63,553 bases of DNA from contig JAMPHA010000010.1 of the NCBI GenBank assembly GCA_023663615.1, positions 1 to 63,553 on the forward strand, read 5' to 3'. The DNA is from DLAJ01 sp023663615. Its GTDB lineage: Bacteria; Bacillota; Clostridia; Lachnospirales; Lachnospiraceae. Both the position numbers and the translations under genes were made by a program. The notes under the pieces are model-generated. The model was not told the DNA's origin. It made no database searches and saw only the letters and a program-made list of their open reading frames with translations. Below, piece after piece: positions 1 through 7,335 of this stretch. Each line of letters starts with the position of its first letter. Positions within the stretch are counted from its first letter, which is position 1.

Positions 1-206
1 CAACGAGAAAAACCAGTAAAATCAATAGGGAACGGCATTTAACAAATGCCTAAATGATATTTTTAAGAGGGAGAAAGATGCTGGCGGTCAGCCTTTAATG
101 AAAAAGTATGGCGCAAGTACGACATGGATAGGGAAATTGACTTATAGGCTTGACTCACGTCGAAATGGCGGATGTCCTATTTTAGCCATAGGAATTAGAA
201 AGGGAT
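1..206. other. Left edge, no convincing gene; small hairpin
   Basis: I see no gene I can defend here. A perfect 7-bp inverted repeat with a 3-nt loop lies at 34-50 (GGCATTT / AAATGCC) and is followed by an AT-rich stretch, so it may be a weak terminator of a gene to the left. A short open frame from 98 runs out of frame into the methyltransferase and has no recognisable content; it may be the remnant of a broken gene. Confidence 0.4.
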
Positions 207-863
207 GTGTTGAAGGATATGGCAGACTTAAAGAGTACCATACAGAACTTACGGAGATTTACGGAGGGAAAGAAGTATAATACGATTTATGCGGATCCGC
301 CATGGCAGTTCCAAAACAGGACGGGAAAAGTCGCGCCGGAGCATCGGCGGCTTACCCGTTATGAGACGATGACACTGGAAGATATTAAGATGCTGCCGGT
401 TTCGGAAATGACAGGGGATAAGGCGCATTTATATTTGTGGGTTCCCAATGCCCTGCTTCCGGATGGTCTGGATGTTATGAATGCATGGGGGTTTGAATAT
501 AAAGGGAATATTGTATGGGAGAAAGTACGGAAAGATGGAGAGCCGGACGGGCGGGGAGTAGGATTCTATTTTAGGAATGTCACAGAATTGGTTTTATTTG
601 GCATAAAGAAAAAGAGCGCGCCGAATCGGACATTGCAGCCTGCAAGATCGCAAGTGAATCTGCTTAGAACAATCAAGCGGGAGCACAGCCGTAAACCGGA
701 TGAAATGATTTCTATTATTGAAGCGTGCAGTCAGGGACCGCGGATTGAACTTTTTGCAAGAGGTGTACGAGAGGGATGGGATATGTGGGGAAATCAGGCG
801 ACCGCAGATTATGAGCCGACATGGGACACCTATTCGAATCATACAGTAGCGCAGGCAAAGTAG
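207..863 (+). CDS. MT-A70 family DNA N6-adenine methyltransferase
   Basis: The protein should transfer a methyl group from S-adenosylmethionine to the N6 of adenine. The catalytic DPPW motif is at residues 30-33 and is followed by a typical MT-A70 core (LYLWVPNALL, WGFEYKGNIVWEK, VTELVLFGIKK), ending near 218 residues, the usual size of the short bacterial and phage members. No restriction enzyme is adjacent, so it looks like an orphan methyltransferase of the kind often carried by mobile elements. The start is uncertain: GTG 207, TTG 210 and ATG 219 are in frame, with AGGG at 201-204 favouring the earlier ones. Its 3' end runs up to the thymidylate kinase start region. Confidence 0.85.
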   Translation: MLKDMADLKSTIQNLRRFTEGKKYNTIYADPPWQFQNRTGKVAPEHRRLTRYETMTLEDIKMLPVSEMTGDKAHLYLWVPNALLPDGLDVMNAWGFEYKGNIVWEKVRKDGEPDGRGVGFYFRNVTELVLFGIKKKSAPNRTLQPARSQVNLLRTIKREHSRKPDEMISIIEACSQGPRIELFARGVREGWDMWGNQATADYEPTWDTYSNHTVAQAK

Positions 864-907
864 ATAGCATGGAATTCGTGGAACGGAAGCGGGAGAATAA
901 AGGAACT

Positions 908-1558
908 ATGGGAAAGGCAGATGAGAACGGGGAAAAGAAAAAGCGGGGGCGTTTGATCGCGCTGGAAGGCATTGACGGAAGCGGAAAGAGCACGCAGGCG
1001 GCGCATCTTTACGAGCGGTTACAAAAAGAAGGCGTCTGTTGTGAACTGACAATGGAGCCGACCAATTCTCCGATCGGCACATTGATCCGGCGGATCTTAA
1101 AAGGGGAGATACGGACGGACAACCGCGTCATTGCAGGATTGTTTGTTGCGGACCGCTTAGATCATTTATTAAATGAGGAGAACGGGATCGCGGCGAAAGT
1201 GGATGCGGGCACGACCGTGATTACGGACAGATACTATTTTTCTTCTTATGCATATAACAGTGTGGACATGCCGATGGGATGGGTGATCCGCGCCAATGAA
1301 CCGAGCAGCGCGATCCTACGCCCTGCGGTCAATATATTTATTGACGTGGAGCCGGATGTGGCGTTGGAGCGGATCGCGAGAAACCGCCAGCATGCGGAGC
1401 TGTTTGAGACGAAGGAACGGTTGAAGCTGGTGCGGGAGAATTACCAAAAAGCGTTCTGTCTGCTGGAAAAGAAAGAACGCTGCGTGATCGTGGACGGGAA
1501 CCGTCCGGAGGAGGAGATCGCCCAAAGCGTGTGGGAAATTGTGCGCAGGCTGGATTGA
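908..1558 (+). CDS. tmk: Thymidylate kinase
   Basis: Phosphorylates dTMP to dTDP with ATP in the cytoplasm, a step of dTTP synthesis. The P-loop GIDGSGKST is near the N-terminus, followed by the dTMP-binding region (EPTNSPIG), the DRYYFSS motif and an Arg-rich lid (IARNRQH). The frame is open from 821, but ATG 908 is preferred because AAAGGA lies just upstream and the resulting 216 residues match the family (about 205-215). The gene follows the methyltransferase by 44 bp and ends before a strong terminator. Confidence 0.9.
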   Translation: MGKADENGEKKKRGRLIALEGIDGSGKSTQAAHLYERLQKEGVCCELTMEPTNSPIGTLIRRILKGEIRTDNRVIAGLFVADRLDHLLNEENGIAAKVDAGTTVITDRYYFSSYAYNSVDMPMGWVIRANEPSSAILRPAVNIFIDVEPDVALERIARNRQHAELFETKERLKLVRENYQKAFCLLEKKERCVIVDGNRPEEEIAQSVWEIVRRLD

Positions 1559-1620
1559 AAATTCGTAGAAGGTCATAGAGAGAAGAAAAGGCATAGGGAA
1601 TCCATAAAGGTCACAGAAAA

Positions 1621-1690
1621 ACAGACCCATTCAATATAGGGGCGGCGGATGGAAAAGCACGCTGCCTGTATTGGACAGGTCTGTTTTTAT
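1621..1690 (+). terminator. Long bipartite terminator after tmk
   Basis: ACAGACC (1621-1627) pairs with GGTCTGT (1678-1684), and an inner arm CAATATAGG pairs with CCTGTATTG, separated by a 4x4 internal loop. A run of five T follows directly. It sits between tmk (+) and the convergent bactofilin gene (-). Confidence 0.75.
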
Positions 1691-1728
1691 GTACCTCAAA
1701 AGCCTACACATAGGATGAATGGCGCAAG

Positions 1729-2172
1729 TTAAGAATGCTCCTGCTCTGCTGCTGCGGACATCTCCTGATCCGGCGTCTTTGCTTTTTTGCGGTCAAATGT
1801 CTTGGATGGCGGTTCGGGTTGGGTTGTCATGGTACACTTGCCGTCAAAGCAAGCATCCTCATCCACGATCAGAGAGCGGGCGGTGACATTGCCGGTAACC
1901 TTTGCGGTAGAGAAAAGCTCCAGCTTGCCATGCGTGTGGATGTCGCCGGTCACCCTGCCGGATAATGTGACGTTCTGTGCCGAGATGTTACCGATGATCA
2001 CGCCGTCCGTACCGAGAATGACATTTCCCTGACAGGAGCAGTCTCCGTTTAGGGTGCCGTCGATGCGGATAGTTTCCGGCGCGTTAATGTTCCCGTCAAA
2101 AACAGCGCCGGCGCCGATCAGTGTGCCGATGTTTACCTGTGCTTTTCCGTTGTCAGTATTTTTTCCTAGCAT
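1729..2172 (-). CDS. Bactofilin
   Basis: Bactofilins are small cytoskeletal proteins that polymerise through a right-handed beta-helix and organise cell-wall enzymes or cell shape. The 147-residue protein has the typical core of short repeating strands (IGAGAVFDGNI, PETIRIDGTLNGD, GVIIGNISAQNVTLSGRV, KVTGNVTARSLIVDE), followed by a charged, disordered C-terminal tail. I place the start at 2172 because AAAGGAGG lies 9 nt upstream; the longer open frame to 2358 reads through a hairpin region and looks non-coding. It is downstream of a LytM-like membrane protein on the same strand, a pairing seen in other Firmicutes where bactofilin positions an M23-type protein. Confidence 0.9.
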   Translation of the reverse strand: MLGKNTDNGKAQVNIGTLIGAGAVFDGNINAPETIRIDGTLNGDCSCQGNVILGTDGVIIGNISAQNVTLSGRVTGDIHTHGKLELFSTAKVTGNVTARSLIVDEDACFDGKCTMTTQPEPPSKTFDRKKAKTPDQEMSAAAEQEHS

Positions 2173-2269
2173 AATCCTGTTCCTCCTTTTTGTCATTGCA
2201 TTCTGCAATTCCTGTATCATGCGCAAAATTTTTTCGATGTATGAGCCTGTAAGAATTTTCACAACCCGT

Positions 2270-2325
2270 GAAGAATTGCGCCAGCAATTCTTCGAAAGAC
2301 TTCTGCGCAAGCAGAAGTCTTTTTT
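2270..2325 (+). terminator. Tandem hairpins between LytM gene and bactofilin
   Basis: Two perfect hairpins lie side by side: GAAGAATTGC / GCAATTCTTC (10 bp, loop GCCA) at 2270-2293 and AAAGACTTCTGC / GCAGAAGTCTTT (12 bp, loop GCAA) at 2295-2322. The T-run follows on the + strand, so the terminator points against the two flanking - strand genes. On the - strand the hairpins lack a U-tract and would be an intercistronic structure that overlaps the stop codon of the LytM gene. Confidence 0.65.
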
Positions 2326-3097
2326 ATCCCTTTGCGGCGATAATGGAGAGCGGGTCAATCAACTCGTCTCCGTAAAGAACTTCGTAGTCTAACTCGGTGT
2401 TCTCCGAAGTGACCGTGAACAGGGAATCTCCTTTTTGAACCTGATCCCCCTCTTCCACTTTCAAATCGGCTTCATGACGGTAGAGGTAATACGTCGTATA
2501 TCCGCTTTCGTGTTCGATCTCAATGATGTGGCGGTAAGTATCGTCTGAGCGGACCGATGTGACCATGCCGCCGCCCGCGGCAATAATGTCGGTCCCGACT
2601 TCTGCGGTAAATGAGATGTACGGGTGTTCCTCGGAAAAAGTGGAGGTCAGCACCCCGACGCCGGAAGAAGGATATAAGGTAGGAACGACCGCCTCGGCCG
2701 CTTCACGTTCTGCGGCGGCTGCCGCTTCCTGTTCCGCTTCTGCGATCGCCTGCAATTCCTGTTCCCGCGCGTCTAAATCCTGTCGGACGGAAGCCAGTTC
2801 TTCCTCCAATGTCTGTTTTTCCTGTGTCCAGTTTGTTTTTTCGTCTTCCCATTCCGAAACGAGCTGTTCACCGGCAAGTTGTTGTTCGCGAAGTTGTGCT
2901 TCCAATCCGCTCGCTTGCTGCATCCTGACTGCCGCCTGATAGCTGAGCCATCCGACCGCGGCAAAGATCACAAGAACGAGAACGAGCAGAAGATGCAGGG
3001 TAGAGCGTGCAATGCGAAAATGCCGGTTGCGTCTGTCGATGTTGGAGACAAAAAGTACGGAATAGAATTCCTTGCGTTTATGTCGCCGGTTCTTCAT
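2324..3097 (-). CDS. Membrane-anchored LytM/M23-like protein, degenerate active site
   Basis: A 257-residue protein with a short cytoplasmic tail rich in Arg and Lys, one membrane segment (about 34-53), a coiled coil (about 56-135, rich in Glu, Gln and Ala) and a C-terminal LytM/peptidase M23 fold (about 145-257). The fold is recognisable (GTDIIAAGGGMVTSV, GYTTYYLYRH, VEEGDQVQKGDSLF), but the zinc ligands are lost. The first motif H-x3-D reads H158...S162, and the final HxH reads E235-L-D237 before YEV. It is therefore probably not a peptidase; a scaffold or activator role like EnvC-type LytM proteins is an inference. The start at 3097 has GGGAGG upstream. It is the first gene of an operon with bactofilin. 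Confidence 0.85.
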   Translation of the reverse strand: MKNRRHKRKEFYSVLFVSNIDRRNRHFRIARSTLHLLLVLVLVIFAAVGWLSYQAAVRMQQASGLEAQLREQQLAGEQLVSEWEDEKTNWTQEKQTLEEELASVRQDLDAREQELQAIAEAEQEAAAAAEREAAEAVVPTLYPSSGVGVLTSTFSEEHPYISFTAEVGTDIIAAGGGMVTSVRSDDTYRHIIEIEHESGYTTYYLYRHEADLKVEEGDQVQKGDSLFTVTSENTELDYEVLYGDELIDPLSIIAAKG

Positions 3098-3140
3098 ACA
3101 CAAAACCTCCCTCGGAGTCCTGCAAATATTCGGTACGGAT

Positions 3141-3169
3141 ATTATAGTAGGAAATCGCGGGAAAATCAA
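3141..3169 (-). promoter_or_regulatory. Sigma-A promoter of the LytM-bactofilin operon
   Basis: Read on the - strand: -35 TTGATT (3169-3164), 17-bp spacer, -10 TATAAT (3146-3141). It lies about 45 bp upstream of the LytM start at 3097 and fits the consensus closely. Confidence 0.8.
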
Positions 3170-3253
3170 ATAGAAATTGCATACTTTGTGCAGAAATTAC
3201 CGCGTTTTGCCAAAAAAAGGAAGCAAAGAGCCCTTTGCGGCGATTTTTTGACT

Positions 3254-3281
3254 TGTTTTTACTACGGCGGCACACTATAAT
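3254..3281 (+). promoter_or_regulatory. Candidate promoter of the MsmX-type ATPase gene
   Basis: TTGTTT (3254-3259), 16-bp spacer, TATAAT (3276-3281), about 110 bp before the ATG at 3394. The divergent arrangement with the LytM promoter puts both promoters within about 140 bp. Confidence 0.55.
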
Positions 3282-3393
3282 GGGGGTGCGGGAATCCGGT
3301 TGCAGGGCGGAAGGAACATGACGAGAAGCCGGAAAATATGACATGCGGAACGAAAAGCGCATAACGGCAGCAGGAAAGGCATGAGGATCGCTT

Positions 3394-4494
3394 ATGAAAG
3401 TAGTATTGCAGAATGTAACCAAGAAGTTTCCAAACCGCAATAAGAAGGCGGGCGGCGAAGTGACCGCGGTGAATGATTTTTCTTTTGAGATCCCGGACGG
3501 GAAACTCGTCGGACTGCTCGGTCCTTCGGGCTGCGGGAAAAGTACGACGCTCTTTATGATCTGCGGGCTGCAAAAACCGACAGGCGGGAAGATTTTTTTC
3601 GGAGAGGACGACGTGACGGAGCTGCCGCCGGAAAACAGGGGCGTCGGCGTGGTATTTCAGAATTACGCGCTCTATCCGCACTTAACGGTCCGACAGAATA
3701 TCACATTTCCGCTGGAGAACTTAAAAGGGAAAGACAAGCTGACTAAGCAGGAGATGAATGAGAAAGCGTACGAGGCGGCAAAACTCGTGCAGATCGAGGA
3801 GTTGATGGACCGGAAACCGAACGAGCTTTCCGGCGGTCAGCAGCAGCGTGTCGCGATTGCACGCGCGATGGTCAAGATGCCGAAAGTATTGCTGTTGGAT
3901 GAACCGCTTTCCAATCTCGACGCGCGCCTGCGCCTGCAGACGCGGGAGGAGATCCGGCGGATCCAGCGGGAAACGGGGATTACGACCGTGTTTGTGACGC
4001 ACGATCAGGAAGAGGCGATGAGTATTTCTGACGTGATCGTCGTGATGAAGGACGGTGAAGTGCAGCAGATCGGAAAGCCGCAGGATGTATATGACGATCC
4101 TGTCAATTTATTTGTCGCAAAATTCTTAGGCACGCCGCCGATCAATCTGTTTGACGGCGAGGTGAAAGCGGGAACGCTTTCTATCGGCGGGGACGCCGTA
4201 TTGTCCGTTCCGGGCGCAGCGGACGGCTGTGTGGACGTCGGCATTCGCCCCGAGGGCTTTTTATTAAAAGAGGACGGTGCGCTTGCCTGTGCGCTTTCGG
4301 GCGTGGAGGTCATGGGACGCGACATCAGCGTCGTCTCGACAAATCCGCATGCGCAGAGCGCGGCGGTCCGCTCCATCATCAATGCGGAGAATAAAGTGGA
4401 CGCGGATGCGAAAGAAGTCCGTTTTTCGCTAAAGCCGAATAAGGTGCTGTTGTTTGATAAGCAGACGGGAGAACGGGTCCGCTTTTCCGTATAA
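3394..4494 (+). CDS. Sugar ABC transporter ATPase, MsmX/UgpC type
   Basis: The ATP-hydrolysing subunit that powers CUT1-family sugar importers from the cytoplasmic face. The nucleotide-binding domain has Walker A GPSGCGKST (43-51), Q-loop VFQNYALYPH, signature LSGGQQQR (145-152), Walker B VLLLDE (165-170) and the switch His in VTHDQ (H203). The C-terminal third is a TOBE-type regulatory domain. The 366-residue length is normal. The gene precedes one sugar transporter operon (FRG, two permeases, binding protein). It is also the only MsmX-type ATPase in the window, so it is the natural candidate to serve the two ATPase-less permease pairs at 50-52 kb and 56.7-58.6 kb; sharing of MsmX is established in Firmicutes, its use here is an inference. 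Confidence 0.93.
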   Translation: MKVVLQNVTKKFPNRNKKAGGEVTAVNDFSFEIPDGKLVGLLGPSGCGKSTTLFMICGLQKPTGGKIFFGEDDVTELPPENRGVGVVFQNYALYPHLTVRQNITFPLENLKGKDKLTKQEMNEKAYEAAKLVQIEELMDRKPNELSGGQQQRVAIARAMVKMPKVLLLDEPLSNLDARLRLQTREEIRRIQRETGITTVFVTHDQEEAMSISDVIVVMKDGEVQQIGKPQDVYDDPVNLFVAKFLGTPPINLFDGEVKAGTLSIGGDAVLSVPGAADGCVDVGIRPEGFLLKEDGALACALSGVEVMGRDISVVSTNPHAQSAAVRSIINAENKVDADAKEVRFSLKPNKVLLFDKQTGERVRFSV

Positions 4495-4523
4495 ATGTCA
4501 CGGACAGAGGTGTTCGTAATGCC

Positions 4524-4635
4524 GATAGAAATGCCTGCGCGTCTAAGGGCGTTTACAGCACAGCGTACAACAGGATGTTATTCTGCGATAATCAAGGATA
4601 GAAGTGCCAGCGCGTCCGAAGACGTTTTGCAGACG
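4524..4635. repeat. Degenerate direct repeat in the 4495-4690 gap
   Basis: A block starting GATAGAAATGCCTGCGCGTC at 4524 recurs as GATAGAAGTGCCAGCGCGTC at 4597, 73 bp later, with similarity over about 36 bp. Nothing else was recognised in the 196-bp gap between the ATPase gene and the FRG gene. Confidence 0.55.
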
Positions 4636-4690
4636 GAATCAGAGCGCGCGTCAGGGAAAATGATGTGAGATACAGGGAAGGCATAGAGAA

Positions 4691-5467
4691 ATGGCGAAGA
4701 TCAGCTCCTATGGAGAATATATAGAAGAACTGGACGGGCGGGGCGACGTCATTGTGTTCCGCGGGCAGGCGAACAGCGAGTTCGTGCTCATTCCGTCCGG
4801 GCTCCGCGGCAATCATATTCAGACGGCGGACAGTCAGATGTTCCGTTTTGTCGATGAAATGAAACATTTATTTAATTTTGACGAATTGACCTGCATCGAG
4901 ATCGCGCAGCATTTTGCGCTCCCGACGCGGATGCTCGATTTTTCGTATTCGTTTGACGTAGCGTTATTTTTTGCGTGCCATGACGCGAAAGGGCGGTATA
5001 CGGAAAACGACGGCAAGGTTTTCATTTTTAACAAAAGCAGATATGAACAGGTGCTCAAGGAACGCAAAAAACGTTCCAGCGAAGTCATCCGGAATAATAA
5101 GTTTCTCTATGAATGGCTGCAAAAATACATTGATAAAGAATCGACACTCATGGGCAATGAGGATGTTGACATGCCGATCTTTGTGGATGCGACGCAGCAG
5201 TTCGACCGGCTGTATATGCAGAAAGGGTTGTTCCTGCTCTGGGGGCGGGATGAGTGTCCGTTTGAGAATATTCTGGAAAACGAGCATATTCCAATGTCCC
5301 AGCTGATTGACACGATCGTGATCGACGCGGCGGCGAAACCGCGTATTTTGTCCGAACTTGCAAAAAAGCACATCAGCGAGGATACACTGTATATGAATAT
5401 CGGCAGGATCAAGGATTTGGTCTACCACATCAAATACGGGGACAGGCACGAGAAGGGAGGGACATGA
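4691..5467 (+). CDS. FRG-domain protein
   Basis: A 258-residue soluble protein. The FRG domain (Pfam PF08867 family, named after a Phe-Arg-Gly motif) is clear: VFRGQ with F23-R24-G25, then a charged helix, then QHFALPTRMLDFS with H74 and P78-T79-R80, and ALFFAC at 91-96. No signal peptide or membrane segment is visible. FRG domains are of poorly understood function and are often found alone or near defence genes. Here the stop codon overlaps the start of a sugar ABC permease by 4 bp (ATGA at 5464-5467), so the gene is translationally coupled to a transporter operon. Its role there is unknown. Confidence 0.85.
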   Translation: MAKISSYGEYIEELDGRGDVIVFRGQANSEFVLIPSGLRGNHIQTADSQMFRFVDEMKHLFNFDELTCIEIAQHFALPTRMLDFSYSFDVALFFACHDAKGRYTENDGKVFIFNKSRYEQVLKERKKRSSEVIRNNKFLYEWLQKYIDKESTLMGNEDVDMPIFVDATQQFDRLYMQKGLFLLWGRDECPFENILENEHIPMSQLIDTIVIDAAAKPRILSELAKKHISEDTLYMNIGRIKDLVYHIKYGDRHEKGGT

Positions 5468-6360
5468 TGGAAAAAAATAAGGTGAAAGGCTGGCTGTATC
5501 TGCTGCCGGCGATCCTGTTTCTGGGATTTTTCATGGTATATCCGCTCATCGATGTATTTGTGTACTCGTTTGAGGAAAGCTATAATTTTGCGTCCCAGAC
5601 CTATCGGGGAACCGGGATCTATAATTTTTCCTACGTTCTGCACGACACCTATTTTTTGCAGGCGGTCAAAAACACATTCCTCATGGTCGTCATCACGGTG
5701 CCGCTCTCGACGGGCATCGCGCTTTTGATCTCCGTGGGACTAAGTTCCATCCGGCCGCTCCGCAAGCTGTTCCAGACGGTTTATTTTTTACCCTATGTGA
5801 CGAATACGCTCGCGGTCGGGCTTGTTTTCATGATTTTGTTCAAAAAAACAGCCTATTCGGACGGACTGGTAAACCTGCTCATCCATTGGTTCGGCGGGAA
5901 GTCGGTTGATTTCATTGACGGACCGTACTGGGCAAAAATGTTTGTCATGTGTTTTTATATCATATGGGTTGTCATGCCGTTTAAGATTCTGCTCCTCACG
6001 AGTGCGCTTCTGTCCGTGGATCAGAGCTATTACAATGCGGCGAAGGTGGACGGCACATCGGGCGCGCGTATTTTTAGGAAGATTACGCTGCCGATGATTT
6101 CACCGACGATTTTTTATCTTGTCATTACGGGCTTTATCGGCGCGTTCAAGGAATACAGTGACGCCGTCGCGCTGTTCGGTACGGACTTAAACGCGGCGGG
6201 CATGAACACGATCGTCGGTTATGTGTACGATATGCTTTACGGGGACAGCGGCGGCTATCCGTCGTATGCCTCGGCGGCGGCGATCATTCTGTTTGTGATC
6301 GTGCTGACGATCACCTGCATCAACCTGCTCATCAGCAGCAAGCACACGACGTATAACTGA
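5464..6360 (+). CDS. Sugar ABC transporter permease, MalF/UgpA type
   Basis: Integral membrane subunit of a CUT1-type importer. About six membrane segments are visible, beginning WLYLLPAILFLGFF, with the cytoplasmic EAA loop that contacts the ATPase at NAAKVDGTSGARIFRKITLP (about residues 197-216). Length 298 is typical. The start ATG 5464 overlaps the FRG stop; ATG 5467 is an equally possible start, both behind GGGAGG. The substrate cannot be read from the sequence. Confidence 0.92.
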   Translation: MMEKNKVKGWLYLLPAILFLGFFMVYPLIDVFVYSFEESYNFASQTYRGTGIYNFSYVLHDTYFLQAVKNTFLMVVITVPLSTGIALLISVGLSSIRPLRKLFQTVYFLPYVTNTLAVGLVFMILFKKTAYSDGLVNLLIHWFGGKSVDFIDGPYWAKMFVMCFYIIWVVMPFKILLLTSALLSVDQSYYNAAKVDGTSGARIFRKITLPMISPTIFYLVITGFIGAFKEYSDAVALFGTDLNAAGMNTIVGYVYDMLYGDSGGYPSYASAAAIILFVIVLTITCINLLISSKHTTYN

Positions 6361-6459
6361 AAGTGCGGTTTCAGAAACGCAGCATAGGCTGTCCATCATA
6401 AACGGAGGGCGTGTTTCACAAATGCTGCGCGGAACGGACTGCAAAGGGAGGAATCCTTC

Positions 6460-7335
6460 ATGGCAAATACAGGGACTTATCAACAAATCGAACGCGCGGC
6501 GGCGCGGCGTAAAAAAGCCGTGCACACGGTCACTTATATTCTGCTCGCGCTGTGGGCGCTGATCGTGCTGTTTCCGTTTTACTGGATGCTCTTAACGAGC
6601 GTCAAAAGCTACGGCGCGTATAATTCCGAATACATTCCGAAGTTTTTCACGCTGTCGCCGACGCTTGAAAATTACGCGGATGCGTTTCGTGCGGTCCCGC
6701 TCGGCAGATATTTGCTCAACACGTTCCTATTTACGGTGGCAACGACGGCGATCATGATGGTTGTTATCACGCTTGCGGCGTTTGCGTTCGCGCGCCTGAA
6801 CTTTCGGGGGAAAAATCTGGTATTCACGCTGTTCCTTGCGCTGATGATGATCCCGAACGAGCTTGTCATCATCACGAATTTTGCGACGATCACGGGCATG
6901 AACATGCGCAATACGTTTTTGGGCTTGATCTTACCGTCCGTGACCTCCGTTTTCTATATTTATCTGTTAAAAGAGAATTTTGCGCAGGTGCCGGACTCAC
7001 TCTACTTTGCGGCGAAGGTGGACGGCACTTCGGACCTCAAATATCTGTGTAAGGTGATGGTGCCGATCTGCCGCCCGACGCTGATCACGATTGTGATCTT
7101 AAAGGTCATCGAGTGCTGGAATTCCTATGTGTGGCCGCGGCTGATTACCGACGACGAGAACTATTTTCTGGTGTCAAACGGGATTCAGGAAATCCGCGAG
7201 AACGGCTTTGGCCGTGAAAATATTCCCGCGATGATGGCGGCGGTCGTTGTGATCTCGGTGCCGCTCATCCTGCTGTTTCTGATTTTCCGTGAAAAGATCA
7301 TGGCAGGCGTATCAAGAGGAGGGACGAAAGGGTGA
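6460..7335 (+). CDS. Sugar ABC transporter permease, MalG/UgpE type
   Basis: Second membrane subunit of the same importer (291 residues). It opens with a cytoplasmic tail of Arg, Lys and Ala, then a first membrane segment (ILLALWALIVLFPFYWMLL). The EAA loop reads AAKVDGTSDLKYLCKVMVP. AAAGGGAGG lies 9 nt before the ATG. Its 3' end overlaps the binding-protein gene by 4 bp (GTGA), so the two are coupled. Confidence 0.92.
   Translation: MANTGTYQQIERAAARRKKAVHTVTYILLALWALIVLFPFYWMLLTSVKSYGAYNSEYIPKFFTLSPTLENYADAFRAVPLGRYLLNTFLFTVATTAIMMVVITLAAFAFARLNFRGKNLVFTLFLALMMIPNELVIITNFATITGMNMRNTFLGLILPSVTSVFYIYLLKENFAQVPDSLYFAAKVDGTSDLKYLCKVMVPICRPTLITIVILKVIECWNSYVWPRLITDDENYFLVSNGIQEIRENGFGRENIPAMMAAVVVISVPLILLFLIFREKIMAGVSRGGTKG

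Noticed and set aside
207..863. Part of a restriction-modification system or prophage
   Set aside because: No restriction enzyme, integrase or phage structural gene is visible next to the methyltransferase within the window.
3394..4494. ATPase dedicated only to the adjacent importer
   Set aside because: The TOBE-bearing MsmX type is commonly shared, and other permease pairs in the window lack an ATPase, so I left the assignment open.
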